Assembly: GCA_004294095.1 (NCBI GenBank)
Contig: RDZR01000033.1
Span: 1-64,000, forward strand
Direction of reading: 5' to 3'
DNA: 64,000 bases
From: Verrucomicrobiota bacterium
GTDB lineage: Bacteria > Verrucomicrobiota > Verrucomicrobiia > Verrucomicrobiales > Akkermansiaceae
Shown: in pieces, positions 19,001 to 26,590 of the stretch
How positions within the stretch are numbered: position 1 is the stretch's first letter
Layout: each line of letters starts with the position of its first letter
Position numbers and translations under genes: made by a program
The notes under the pieces: generated by a model
Database searches by the model: none
What the model saw: only the letters and a program-made list of their open reading frames with translations
Told to the model about the DNA's origin: nothing

Positions 19001-19096
19001 GATCAAGCCAAGCACATTTAGCCCCACCAAACCGGGTGGGGCGGGCGGTGGCAGTTCGGGCGCAAGAGATTCAGACATCAGGTAACTCTTTGCCAA
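16058..19096 (-). CDS. membrane Ser/Thr protein kinase with C-terminal WD40 propeller
   Basis: A 1012-residue PknB-type kinase. Gly-rich loop LGRGGMGVVYRA (about 59-70), catalytic Lys82, HRDLKPSN (D174), DFGLARL (D192), and an activation segment with LGSPPYMSPEQA. After the kinase domain (to about 315) comes one transmembrane helix (about 343-366), so the kinase faces the cytosol. Beyond the helix lie WD40-type repeats, clearest at the C-terminus (HGHRHAVNAVAFSPDGTQLASV..SDAELKIWETATG and a further SFSPDGHWLAVG). The start may be the internal Met7. It follows the ECF sigma gene by 32 bp on the same strand, so it is probably co-transcribed. Predicted role: sensor kinase for that sigma factor (inference from known sigma-kinase pairs). 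The block has almost no GTTAG words. Confidence 0.88.
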   Translation of the reverse strand: MAKSYLMSESLAPELPPPAPPGLVGLNVLGLIEHCLSGPEEMVLAESRTLGEFELYEELGRGGMGVVYRARHQNLNRPAAVKVLLAGEFARPAFAQRFEKEAQLLARLRHPYLVTIYQVGNEEGLAYFAMELVEGGSIESPWPGPIDWRERALFMAKVARAVDYAHSEGVLHRDLKPSNILRDSSGEPRITDFGLARLLAPDESDMLLTASMEVLGSPPYMSPEQAAGDAEQVGRPADVYSLGGVLYFLLTGRPPFQGASLTLLLAQVALDAPVAPRQLDPSLPLDLETVALKCLEKDPLRRYATAAALADELERFARGEPVHARPLGPLDRLWRWARRRPAWASTIAALISAVSLGIIGTTWQWRRAIAAYNDQLTARQAEAVSRRGLEENNYAADIRAAALAILEHQQPEIGRSLLQRQVNSPERGIEWRLLWNESRSRELARFRQDEEGAVTAVEFWESSQIGISGDSQGQVRFWDLVKKTSAHLPPLKLRGEITGLQFFPPNQLLVSSGAGEVTFWDLSALGGKEMPLPLQRWPGRQAALSANGQTLATSEGDFHSWMESPRAIRVWSPPSAPTPWIVPERAQYVALSPDGQFLALAGGPDGIDLWDIPKREKLSLSLRGSGRVWRPVFSDDGRSLAAGGRASAWWWSLPASLDRPDSPPTSLSGNFLPHPLDVWALRFLPNSAGGTLITACADRVLRGWALNPLARNEPHFVMPGSPEEIWALALSSDGRQIMTGVKSGTAHLWPGECESRRREVPNHSYMPPIFSPQSEWLMTIAEGAEPFALRSLTGEKDLSLGETIPMGFSRSPSLSIWSRQGYPADLQARQITTHGLGPFIEPSYPLGTQSIIHAGLSRDARAAFSMSDDQKVKVLRLRDGAELGRFSLQLPLIKRVDLSAEGRYLAAGSVENQLQLVEVATGRSYHLHGHRHAVNAVAFSPDGTQLASVASDAELKIWETATGRELLWWPLREAGRHISFSPDGHWLAVGLITSGADETDAKTWLIETPEVK

Positions 19097-19128
19097 AAAA
19101 CTCGCGTGATGACACCGTTCCTGACATT

Positions 19129-19848
19129 TTAATGGTTTTTACGTAAAATTTCGAGCAATATCTCCATTTCCTCATCGATCATTTCTGGGTCGAGGACTGT
19201 TCCGGCGATTTCTGCTCGCACGGCCTGCCGGTAGCGGCCTCGCAGACGCTGCACCGCCTGAGCGAAGGCGTTGGTCGATAGGCCCAAGGCCGCGGCGGGC
19301 ACTTGGTAATCACCATCTCGTGCTTCTTCGCACAAAAACGGCCTCATTTGGAGAAACCACTCGGCTTTTCCAGCGGTGGCAGTCTCCATTCGCAATCTTT
19401 CCAACGCCCGCCCAAGCACTGCCAGTGCCCAGCGATGATCATAAGCCTCTTCCGGAGACAAGGGCCGAGTCGCACAGAGAGCATGCTGTATTTCATGGGC
19501 GACTAATGATTCATTGAGTGAAAAAAACGACTTTCCTCCACCTCGCTTCTGCGTCATCCGCGCGCGCCAGTATTGATCGATGTGACACTGCATCGCGCTT
19601 AATAAAAACGTTCGGAATTTTCCTCGATCTATATCCGCTCGGCTCAACCATCCTTTTTCTAACAAGTGCGAAAAAAACTCCTGCGTCACATCCTGCGCAT
19701 CTTCTCTCTCCAAGCCATGACGCATCACATATGCAAAGAGCGGCGGCCAATAAGCCTGACATAAATACTCTAACGCTTTTTGCCCGTCGGGATCAAGATC
19801 GCTCGCCCGAGCAATCAGACTCCACCGGGTGGTATTAAATTTGGCCAT
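19129..19848 (-). CDS. ECF-type RNA polymerase sigma factor linked to Ser/Thr kinase
   Basis: A 239-residue sigma-70 family protein of the type found beside Ser/Thr kinases in Planctomycetes and Verrucomicrobiota. Region 2 includes LCQAYWPPLFAYVMRHG and EDAQDVTQEFF (about 49-59, T55). The region 4 helix-turn-helix is near VPAAALGLSTNAFAQAVQRLRGRYRQAV. It is longer than a minimal ECF factor. No anti-sigma gene is adjacent; the kinase gene follows directly. In Vibrio parahaemolyticus EcfP/PknT, phosphorylation of a region-2 threonine activates the sigma factor; T55 is a candidate here by analogy. A second, paralogous copy is at 32477-33172 and has Thr at the same position. Confidence 0.85.
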   Translation of the reverse strand: MAKFNTTRWSLIARASDLDPDGQKALEYLCQAYWPPLFAYVMRHGLEREDAQDVTQEFFSHLLEKGWLSRADIDRGKFRTFLLSAMQCHIDQYWRARMTQKRGGGKSFFSLNESLVAHEIQHALCATRPLSPEEAYDHRWALAVLGRALERLRMETATAGKAEWFLQMRPFLCEEARDGDYQVPAAALGLSTNAFAQAVQRLRGRYRQAVRAEIAGTVLDPEMIDEEMEILLEILRKNH

Positions 19849-20259
19849 CTATGAATAGACACTCTGTTAGCTTTTTTTAAAACTGCAAGCTATGAAGCAA
19901 ACTTCAAGTTTGAAGATTGAATCAAGTGTATTTTTGTGTGCAAGCCAGAGCTCGCTCTAAATCATGAACTATATAATCCATCTTGTAGAGCTCCGTGAGG
20001 CGCTAAGGTGTGATCATGCGGAAGCCCCATCCCTTCGCAAAAAACTGCTACCCAAGCGGCTTGTCATTGTCCGCTCGGCTCTCCCATTCAGAAACGGATG
20101 ATAAAGAGCTGTTAGCCGCCCCCGCCTTGGTTCCTCTGAAAATGTTCGTCCCCGATCATTTTTCAATAATATCGTTGACAGTGACTATTCTGCCTTATAG
20201 CGCTCCGCCCGCAAATACAAATTTATCAGTAATTGATAGCACAAAATAAACATCAAAGC
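19849..20259. promoter_or_regulatory. divergent intergenic region between sigma factor and PEP-CTERM gene
   Basis: This 411-bp gap lies between the minus-strand sigma gene and the plus-strand PEP-CTERM gene. A perfect 7-1-7 palindrome, CAAACTTCAAGTTTG, lies at 19898-19912, about 50 bp upstream of the sigma start. It overlaps a second 6-2-6 palindrome (CTTCAAGTTTGAAG). An open frame of 79 codons at 20010-20249 has no coding character I trust. No tRNA or riboswitch was recognised. Confidence 0.5.
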
Positions 20260-21144
20260 ATGAAATTTAAAAACTTTTTGAGCTTCCTCCTGCTCTTCAC
20301 GACTGCGTCGGCCAACGCGGCTGTGGTCAACTACGTCATTACAGGTTACCAGTCAGGTGGTGGCATTCAAGAGGGCACCAACACTGACGTGCCTGCGGGT
20401 GGTTCGCTAACCCAAACTGCGAATGTTCCATCAGGAGGCTTTGTCGGCAGCACTGTCAATTTCTCAATCGGGAATGCAGATGCCATCGTTGGCGATAAAT
20501 TCAATTCCGCAAATATCAACGCCCTCCCTACGGTGGCAACATTGCGTGTATCAGTCACTGCGATTTCTGCCGGGACAGAATTGATGCTTGTCCGCACATC
20601 AAACAGCCAAGGACTCCAAGACATTGGGACCATGACCGTTTTGTTGGCAAACACAAACTCAAACAACCCGAACAGTGCAACCTTCAAGTTTGAATGGTTT
20701 AATGCTGCCAACACGGCTGCTTTGACCGGTAGCCAACAAATGGTTTTCACATCCTACGACATTGACTTCACTCAGCGAAACTCTTTTGCCGTAGCGGATT
20801 ATTCAGCCATTGGATTTTCACCTGTCACCAGACTCGTTAGTTCAACCACTTCTGGAATTACAAGAGTATTTGATCCGGCTATTGGTTCCCCACCGAGAGG
20901 CTCTGATAGCAATTTTGACGAACCAAGAAACGGGTATGCATTCCTCACGGTAGCTGGCGATTTTGAGCAATCTATCTCTGTCGATAAAGCTGGTGGCGGC
21001 GCTTCGCCTCACAACAACGCCGGAAATCAGCTGTATATGATCTCTTTCCGCAGCCCGTCACCTCTGATTCCAGTCATTCCTGAGCCATCGGCTGCGATTC
21101 TTGGAGGCGTCGGAATGCTTGCGCTACTTCGCCGCCGCCGTTAG
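20260..21144 (+). CDS. PEP-CTERM sorting-domain protein
   Basis: About 294 residues. A signal peptide (FLSFLLLFTTASANA) starts from the ATG at 20260; an earlier in-frame start would place nine extra residues before it. The mature part is Ser/Thr/Asn-rich and beta-like without cysteines or catalytic motifs. The C-terminus is a textbook PEP-CTERM tail: VIPEPS, a hydrophobic helix (AAILGGVGMLALL), then RRRR. Such proteins are processed by an exosortase and delivered to the surface or matrix; no exosortase gene is in this window. It lies divergent from the first sigma-kinase pair, mirroring the PEP-CTERM gene after the second pair. Confidence 0.85.
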   Translation: MKFKNFLSFLLLFTTASANAAVVNYVITGYQSGGGIQEGTNTDVPAGGSLTQTANVPSGGFVGSTVNFSIGNADAIVGDKFNSANINALPTVATLRVSVTAISAGTELMLVRTSNSQGLQDIGTMTVLLANTNSNNPNSATFKFEWFNAANTAALTGSQQMVFTSYDIDFTQRNSFAVADYSAIGFSPVTRLVSSTTSGITRVFDPAIGSPPRGSDSNFDEPRNGYAFLTVAGDFEQSISVDKAGGGASPHNNAGNQLYMISFRSPSPLIPVIPEPSAAILGGVGMLALLRRRR

Positions 21145-21247
21145 TGCTGCGGAGAAAACGATCATTCAAAAAGTCTGGAAGTTCAGACATCTCCAAAACC
21201 GATTCTCAATTTCAACATCGGATGCTGGGGCCGTTCATTTGGAGGGT

Positions 21248-21271
21248 GGAAAAAAAACAGGCTGAAGCTCG
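21248..21271 (+). repeat. copy of GGAAAAAA...AGGCTGAAGC repeat
   Basis: The run GGAAAAAA followed by AGGCTGAAGCTCG sits just past the 3' end of the beta-helix gene (minus strand). A near-identical element lies beyond its 5' end at 24655-24680, in the same orientation. It may be part of a REP-like family (compare CGGGCCTTAGCCCG at 24629 and GGGCTTTAGCCC near 62409). Confidence 0.5.
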
Positions 21272-21286
21272 CCCTCCCACTCCCAT

Positions 21287-24200
21287 TTAATTCCGGCGGA
21301 TGCGGAAAAAATTCATGGGGGCGTTGAACCTGCCGAGGTTGCGAGTTTGGGTCATGCCATCGGCTGTGACGGTTTCAGTGGCGAGGCGGAAGACTGGACG
21401 GAGAGTGGGATCGACCTCGATGGTGTAGCTGAGGCCGGGGAAGCTGGTCCAGGTAATCGTGAGTCCACCATCGCTGGAGCGGGTGAAGGCGGTGATTCTC
21501 AAGAGCGATGTGGGATCGCGTGGGTGGGTTTTATTTCCTAACTCGGCGGCGTTGCTGGAGCCATCGCCATCCGCATCCGCCGCGCCGTCTGTTAGGCCTA
21601 CGGTCAAGCGGTAGAGGCGCTCAAGGCGGTCGTCCATTCCGTCGGCATCGGTATCGATGAAGCTGTCAAGATCGGCTTCCACGGCACCGATGTCTCGGGT
21701 GCCAGAGAGGGCAAGGCCGCGTTGGTCGCGGGTGCGGGTGCTGGTATTCGCGCCATGGATGGCGGCGCTGCCGGGGAAAGGGAGCATGGTATGGGTAGGG
21801 CCGCCGTAATTGGCGAGGGGGACGAGCTTGGGATCAGTTTCAAAAAAATTGGTGCCGCCATCGTTGGAGATGGAGCTCGCTGTGGGGCTGCTGCCGATGA
21901 GATTGCTGCCGCCGTAGAAAATGCTGCTGCTCTGGATATCGCGGGAGGTCGTGCTGCTGCCGCTGTTGTTGGCGACGATGGAGTCTCGCAGGATGAGTGG
22001 AGCGTTAGAAAAAATCCCGCTGGAGGTGACGGCGCTATTTCCTACTATGGTGCTGTGGGTGATGCGGTAGGGGATGATGGTGCGGCGGCTGAGGGCACCG
22101 CCATCGCCATTGGGGCCAGAGTTCTCGGCGAGCCCGCCTGTGCCGGCGAAGTTATTGGCGAGGGTGCTGGAGGTGAGGCTAAAGGGGCCGCTGCTGGCAA
22201 TTGCGCCGCCGCTGCCGCCTCGCCCACCACGAAAAGCAAAGCGGTCGCTACCTTTTCCGGCTCGGTTTCCAGAAAGGGTGCAGGCGTGGAGATGGAGTGG
22301 CCCACTGCTGAAGATGCCTCCGCCATCGCCGCCATTACCTTCAAGGCCATCAATACCCGAGCCGCTGCGGCAGTCGGCCACGGTGGAATCGAACAGGCTG
22401 AGCGCGCCTGCATTTAAGATGCCGCCACCAGGGCTAGTATCTGTGGGGGCGGAGGTGTCTGGGGCTTTGCCGTGGAGGAGTTTTAAGGAATGCAGGGCGA
22501 GGTTGGCTCCGGTGGGGATGTTAAAAAGGCGGAAGGCGTTATTTCCAGAGATCGTGACAGGGCTGGCAAGGTTCGAGGCATCGATGAAAAAGCTGGTGCC
22601 GCTGATGAGCTGGAGGTCTCCTTGGGTAAGGGTGATGGTGCTGGCTGGAAAAACGGCGGGGTCGAAGCCGATGCGCTGAGCAGTGCCGGGGAACTCGTTA
22701 TTATTGAGGAGTTGGCGCAGGGTGAGGGCAAAGTCGTCCGTGGCAATGCTGAGGCGTTTGATGGGCCCGGCCTCTACCGCGCCGATGTCGAGCTGAGCGG
22801 AGTTGCTGGCATCTCCATCCTGAAAGCGGGGGAAGCCGCGGGCATCGCTGCCGCCGGGATTTACCGAGCCTGCGGTATCGATGGCGCGTGAGTTGATGAG
22901 TGGGTGAAGAGTGAGCCCGTGGCCGCCGAAGGTGCCTAGCGGACTCAGCACGGGATCGAGCGGCGCGGTGGCGGTGCCTACGAGGAAACTCTCGGAGAAG
23001 ACATCGGTGACGGATGCATTGCTACCGATGAGGTTGCTGCCGCTGGCCACGAGAGTGCCGCCGTTGCGGGTGATATCGGCTGGGCCGCCAATGGGGTCGA
23101 TATTTCCGGCGATGATGGAGTTCCCGATCGTCAAGGTGCTTACATTGCTCGAGCGGATGCCGCCAGCGGCGCCATTGCCGATGTTTTGCGAAACGGTGCA
23201 GTGCCGGAGCGTGGTGGAGGCATTGAAGAGCTCGATACCGCCGGAGAAGCCGCTGGTTATGGCGCGATTTCCAGCAAGGGTGCAGGCAGTGAAGAGGCTG
23301 GAGGTGAGGCTGGATTGCGAGATGGCCCCGCCGCCACCGGCGATATTTCCCGATAGGGTGCAGGCGTGAAGCTCGAGGCGGCTGCCAGTGCCTTGGATGA
23401 AAATACCCCCACCATCGCTGGCGGCGGTGTTATTGGCGAAGGTGCAATGCACGGCCCTTAGGAAGTTGGTGCCAGACGCATTCCCAGAAGAGACGGCCCC
23501 GCCGTGCCGGCTGCTCTTATTTTCCACGAAGGTGCAGCGGTCTAGGATGAGACGGCCTTCATTGAGGATGGAGCCGCCGTCAGTGCCGCTACTGTTACTG
23601 CCACCTGTGAGGGTGAGGCCGCGTAGGATGAGGGACTCGGGTGGCTCGACGTAAAAGTGGCGGCGCAAGTTGGCATCTAGGGTGATGCCAGCGGACGAGG
23701 CGGTGGCATCGACGGTGACGTTGCCGCGGATCGGCAAGATGATCTGTGGCAAGCTAGGACTATACAACAGCGTGCCGCCATCGAGGTTGGGTGCGAAGGT
23801 GATGCGGGCCCCGTTGCGGCCATATTTCACGGCCTCGCGGAGGGAAACACTACCCGTGAGATTCCCGTTGTCCTCATCATTCAGCGTGGTGACGCGGACG
23901 TCGGCGAGGTCCGTCCAAAGGGTGCAAACCACGAGATCATCCCAGATCACTTGATCTCCACCCACGCTGGAAAGGCGCACGGCGGTGCTCCAGTTCGTAG
24001 GGATGGCGCGGGAGGCGGCTGGGGTGGGCTCGACATCGTTGAGATCAGGATTGATGTAAAGCCGGGCGAAGCCGGCGATGTAGTCCATCTTCGTGACCAA
24101 GGTGTAGTTGGTGCGCGGCTGGAGCGCGGTGCCGGTAAAGGATTGGCCGGAGTTAACGATGCCGAGGAAGGCACTGGTGGCGGGCTTGCCAAAGAAGGTG

Positions 24201-24616
24201 GTGGTGGTGCCAAAGTCCGAGGAGGCGATGCCCACGCTATCCGGCACCGTTTCCCCAGTGGTAAAAGTGATGCGATAATAGACGATTCTTTCCTGATGGG
24301 TGCCGAAGTTATTGATCGCGCCATTGGCCTCATCGGTGTTGGTGGGTGGGTCTTCGATGGGGCCGTTGTATTCGCGGCTGATGGCGCTGTTTTGCGTGAT
24401 CAGTCGGCTGCTGGAGATGGTGGGTGTTCCGGAGGAAACGTCCCAATCCGAGGGGCCACTGGAGCGCCCGGCGGTGATGCGATTTTTCCAATTCCAGAGC
24501 TGGCCGCCGTTTCTATCGGCCAGCGGACCATCTGCGTAATCGAAAGAATCCGTGCCGATGATGACGGCGTGGGCGGAGCTGGCCATGAGGGCGAGGAGGA
24601 GCAGTAGTTTCATCAT
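21287..24616 (-). CDS. large secreted beta-helix protein with calcium-loop C-terminus
   Basis: About 1109 residues from the ATG at 24616 (a TTG precedes it). Signal peptide LLLLLALMASSAHA. Residues about 20-230 look like a jelly-roll or laminin-G-like region. Then comes 'VTTLNDEDNG...GSVSLREAVK', the entry to polymorphic-outer-membrane-type parallel beta-helix domains. Two beta-helical blocks follow with repeats of the kind 'l.l..cTfsgN.A..GGgI...g.l.l..Ctl' (about 320-610 and 690-960). Near residue 1000, D-T-D-A-D-G-M-D-D and D-A-D-G-D-G-S-S-N calcium loops appear, then a C-terminal beta domain ending NFFRIRRN. Likely a surface adhesin or carbohydrate-interacting protein. No catalytic residues identified. 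Confidence 0.8.
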   Translation of the reverse strand: MMKLLLLLALMASSAHAVIIGTDSFDYADGPLADRNGGQLWNWKNRITAGRSSGPSDWDVSSGTPTISSSRLITQNSAISREYNGPIEDPPTNTDEANGAINNFGTHQERIVYYRITFTTGETVPDSVGIASSDFGTTTTFFGKPATSAFLGIVNSGQSFTGTALQPRTNYTLVTKMDYIAGFARLYINPDLNDVEPTPAASRAIPTNWSTAVRLSSVGGDQVIWDDLVVCTLWTDLADVRVTTLNDEDNGNLTGSVSLREAVKYGRNGARITFAPNLDGGTLLYSPSLPQIILPIRGNVTVDATASSAGITLDANLRRHFYVEPPESLILRGLTLTGGSNSSGTDGGSILNEGRLILDRCTFVENKSSRHGGAVSSGNASGTNFLRAVHCTFANNTAASDGGGIFIQGTGSRLELHACTLSGNIAGGGGAISQSSLTSSLFTACTLAGNRAITSGFSGGIELFNASTTLRHCTVSQNIGNGAAGGIRSSNVSTLTIGNSIIAGNIDPIGGPADITRNGGTLVASGSNLIGSNASVTDVFSESFLVGTATAPLDPVLSPLGTFGGHGLTLHPLINSRAIDTAGSVNPGGSDARGFPRFQDGDASNSAQLDIGAVEAGPIKRLSIATDDFALTLRQLLNNNEFPGTAQRIGFDPAVFPASTITLTQGDLQLISGTSFFIDASNLASPVTISGNNAFRLFNIPTGANLALHSLKLLHGKAPDTSAPTDTSPGGGILNAGALSLFDSTVADCRSGSGIDGLEGNGGDGGGIFSSGPLHLHACTLSGNRAGKGSDRFAFRGGRGGSGGAIASSGPFSLTSSTLANNFAGTGGLAENSGPNGDGGALSRRTIIPYRITHSTIVGNSAVTSSGIFSNAPLILRDSIVANNSGSSTTSRDIQSSSIFYGGSNLIGSSPTASSISNDGGTNFFETDPKLVPLANYGGPTHTMLPFPGSAAIHGANTSTRTRDQRGLALSGTRDIGAVEADLDSFIDTDADGMDDRLERLYRLTVGLTDGAADADGDGSSNAAELGNKTHPRDPTSLLRITAFTRSSDGGLTITWTSFPGLSYTIEVDPTLRPVFRLATETVTADGMTQTRNLGRFNAPMNFFRIRRN

Positions 24617-24628
24617 CAAATTCGATTT

Positions 24629-24680
24629 CGGGCCTTAGCCCGTTGGTTAGTTTTGGGAAAAAAGAATAGGCTGAAGCCCG
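24629..24680 (+). repeat. REP-like palindromes upstream of the beta-helix gene
   Basis: CGGGC-CTTA-GCCCG (24629-24642) forms a small hairpin. It is followed at 24655-24680 by GGGAAAAAA...AGGCTGAAGCCCG, nearly the same as the element at 21248-21271. The two therefore bracket the beta-helix gene. Confidence 0.45.
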
Positions 24681-25137
24681 AACTCCAATTCCAGAACAAT
24701 CCCTGTTAGGCATCGCCAAAGGAAAAAGTATGAGCAAAGAAGAAAACCGTGACGAAAAAACCGTGTGGCGGATGCCAGTGCTGGTTTTGCCAGTTGCGCT
24801 CATTCGCCGTAAGCGTAGTTGTTCCAATAGCTTTGCCAAGATTTCATTTGGCATAAATGAGACCAATGGCAAGGGGATCAACAGTCGGCCACGGAATGAT
24901 TTTGTCATTCTACTCGATCGGGAGATGGCGCAGCGGATTTCTTTCATCTCACCTGCATAGGCACTGACTGTGGGCTACACAAAAATGACCTTCCTCACTC
25001 CTCTCGCCACTGGCCATCCCCGAACGGATCAAAATCACGCCCTTACCCACTTTCTCCATGTGAAATAGCGGGGACTGACCCCAATTTGACCCAATTTGTG
25101 CTGTCTTCGTGGACAAAGTTGTGAGATAGTGGCAGGC
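24681..25137. promoter_or_regulatory. intergenic region with tandem operator-like repeats before MocR gene
   Basis: No supported gene in this stretch: open frames of 76 and 144 codons on opposite strands near 24513-24960 lack recognisable features. At 25077-25098 two nearly identical 11-mers lie head to tail, GACCCCAATTT and GACCCAATTTG, about 40 bp before the MocR start. MocR-family regulators commonly bind tandem direct repeats at their own promoters, so this is a candidate autoregulatory operator. Confidence 0.4.
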
Positions 25138-26586
25138 ATGTCTGAATCGACAGTTTTCGCATACGAGCGCGTGGAGGCGGCCATCGAGTCGATGATTCGG
25201 AACGGCACTCTGCGTCCAGGTGATCGTGTGCCCTCGATCCGAGAAATTTGCCGTCGAGAAGGAGTCAGCAAAATTACCGTCATCCATGCACTGACGAATC
25301 TGGAGGCGAAGTCCTTGATCCTGGCTCGTCCGCGTTCTGGTTTTTTTGTGCAATCTCTCACACTTCTTCCTCTTCCAAAGCTGCCAGAGATTTTCGCTCA
25401 CCCACGGGAGCCACGGCTATCAGAGGATGTTGCCCGAGTGTTTCGAGATCTTCAGATGCCTGGTGTCATTGCTTTGGGTGCGGGGACGCCCGATGCTGCA
25501 CTTTTACCCACTTCCGAGATTGCTCGGAGTGTCGCGCGAGCGGCTCGGATGCATGCCTCGAAATTTGGCGGATACTCAATGTGCGATACGGATCTGCCGC
25601 TGCGCCGTGAGATTGCGTTACGACTGGCTCGTTCCGGCGGCACCATTTCACCGGATGAAATCGTGATCACGATTGGCTGCATGGATGCTCTCAATCTCTC
25701 CCTGCGTGCCGTGGCGAAAGCCGGAGACACGGTGCTGATTGAAACACCAACCTACTTTGGCCTGGTGCAGATGATCGGCAGCCTTGGCATGAATATCCTA
25801 AGTGTCCCTGCAACATGCGCTGACGGCCTCGACGTAATCGCTTTCGAAAAGGCGATCAAAAATCACAACATTGCAGCCTGCATTCTCATCCCTAGCTTTG
25901 GCAATCCTCATGGCGCGAATCTCTCGGAATTCCGCCGCCAAGCGGTGGTGAAAATTGCAAACAAGCACAAGGTGCCGATTATTGAAAACGACATCTATGG
26001 CGAACTCGGGTTTGGGCAATCACAACCCCGCCCGCTCAAATCCTTGCCCGGCGCAGAGGATGTCATTTTATGCGGTTCTCTATCCAAAACGCTATCTCCC
26101 GCTCTCAGAGTCGGCTGGGTTGTCGCCGGGCCACATGCAGAAAACGTGAGGCGATTGAAATGGATCACCTCGATTACCACACCGCACGTCACCTCGTTGG
26201 CTGCAGCCGAATACTTACGATCTGGCGGCTTCGATCGTCACCTCCGCGCCCTGCGGAAAACCCTAGAAATTCAGATGTGTAGAATTTCCAACTCCATCGC
26301 CAAATCATTTCCAACGGGAACCGCCCTGAGCCGCCCCTGCGGTGGGTATTTCCTCTGGGCAGAACTTCCCGCTGGGGTCGATTCGCTGAAACTACGGGAC
26401 GCTGCCATCGAAAAAAACATCAGCATCTGCCCGGGGCCGATCTTCTCGGTGGACGGAGAGTTTAGAAATTTCATAAGACTTAACTGCGCTCTTGCTCTGG
26501 ATGATAAAGTATTGCAAGCCATTGAGAATATGGGGAAAATCGCTCACCAATTGAATGCAGCAAGTCAAACAAAGGCCCGGGTCTAG
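25138..26586 (+). CDS. MocR-type regulator: GntR helix-turn-helix fused to aminotransferase fold
   Basis: About 482 residues. An N-terminal winged helix of GntR type (AIESMIRNGTLRPGDRVPSIREICRREGVSKITVIHAL, residues 15-52) is joined by a linker to a fold-type I aminotransferase domain (about 100-470). This has the PLP-lysine motif SLSKTLSPALRVGW (K317) and the ND.Y cofactor motif (D285, Y287). MocR proteins use PLP or an amino acid adduct as effector and control genes for PLP, GABA, taurine or related metabolism. Neighbouring genes do not reveal the target. The ATG at 25138 was chosen because the helix-turn-helix begins at the usual distance from it; the frame is open a little further upstream. 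Confidence 0.85.
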   Translation: MSESTVFAYERVEAAIESMIRNGTLRPGDRVPSIREICRREGVSKITVIHALTNLEAKSLILARPRSGFFVQSLTLLPLPKLPEIFAHPREPRLSEDVARVFRDLQMPGVIALGAGTPDAALLPTSEIARSVARAARMHASKFGGYSMCDTDLPLRREIALRLARSGGTISPDEIVITIGCMDALNLSLRAVAKAGDTVLIETPTYFGLVQMIGSLGMNILSVPATCADGLDVIAFEKAIKNHNIAACILIPSFGNPHGANLSEFRRQAVVKIANKHKVPIIENDIYGELGFGQSQPRPLKSLPGAEDVILCGSLSKTLSPALRVGWVVAGPHAENVRRLKWITSITTPHVTSLAAAEYLRSGGFDRHLRALRKTLEIQMCRISNSIAKSFPTGTALSRPCGGYFLWAELPAGVDSLKLRDAAIEKNISICPGPIFSVDGEFRNFIRLNCALALDDKVLQAIENMGKIAHQLNAASQTKARV

Positions 26587-26590
26587 ATTT

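Noticed and set aside
20010-20249. 79-codon frame between the sigma factor and the PEP-CTERM gene
   Set aside because: No ribosome-binding site, signal or domain; composition looks non-coding and it runs to the edge of the PEP-CTERM start.
21722-23369. Long plus-strand frames (up to 231 codons) opposite the beta-helix gene
   Set aside because: Ala/Gly/Val-rich translations are typical antisense shadows of a repetitive, GC-rich beta-helix gene, which has a signal peptide and clear domains in its own frame.
24513-24960. Overlapping frames on both strands upstream of the beta-helix gene (144 and 76 codons)
   Set aside because: Neither shows a recognisable domain or coding pattern. One runs antisense into the start of the beta-helix gene.
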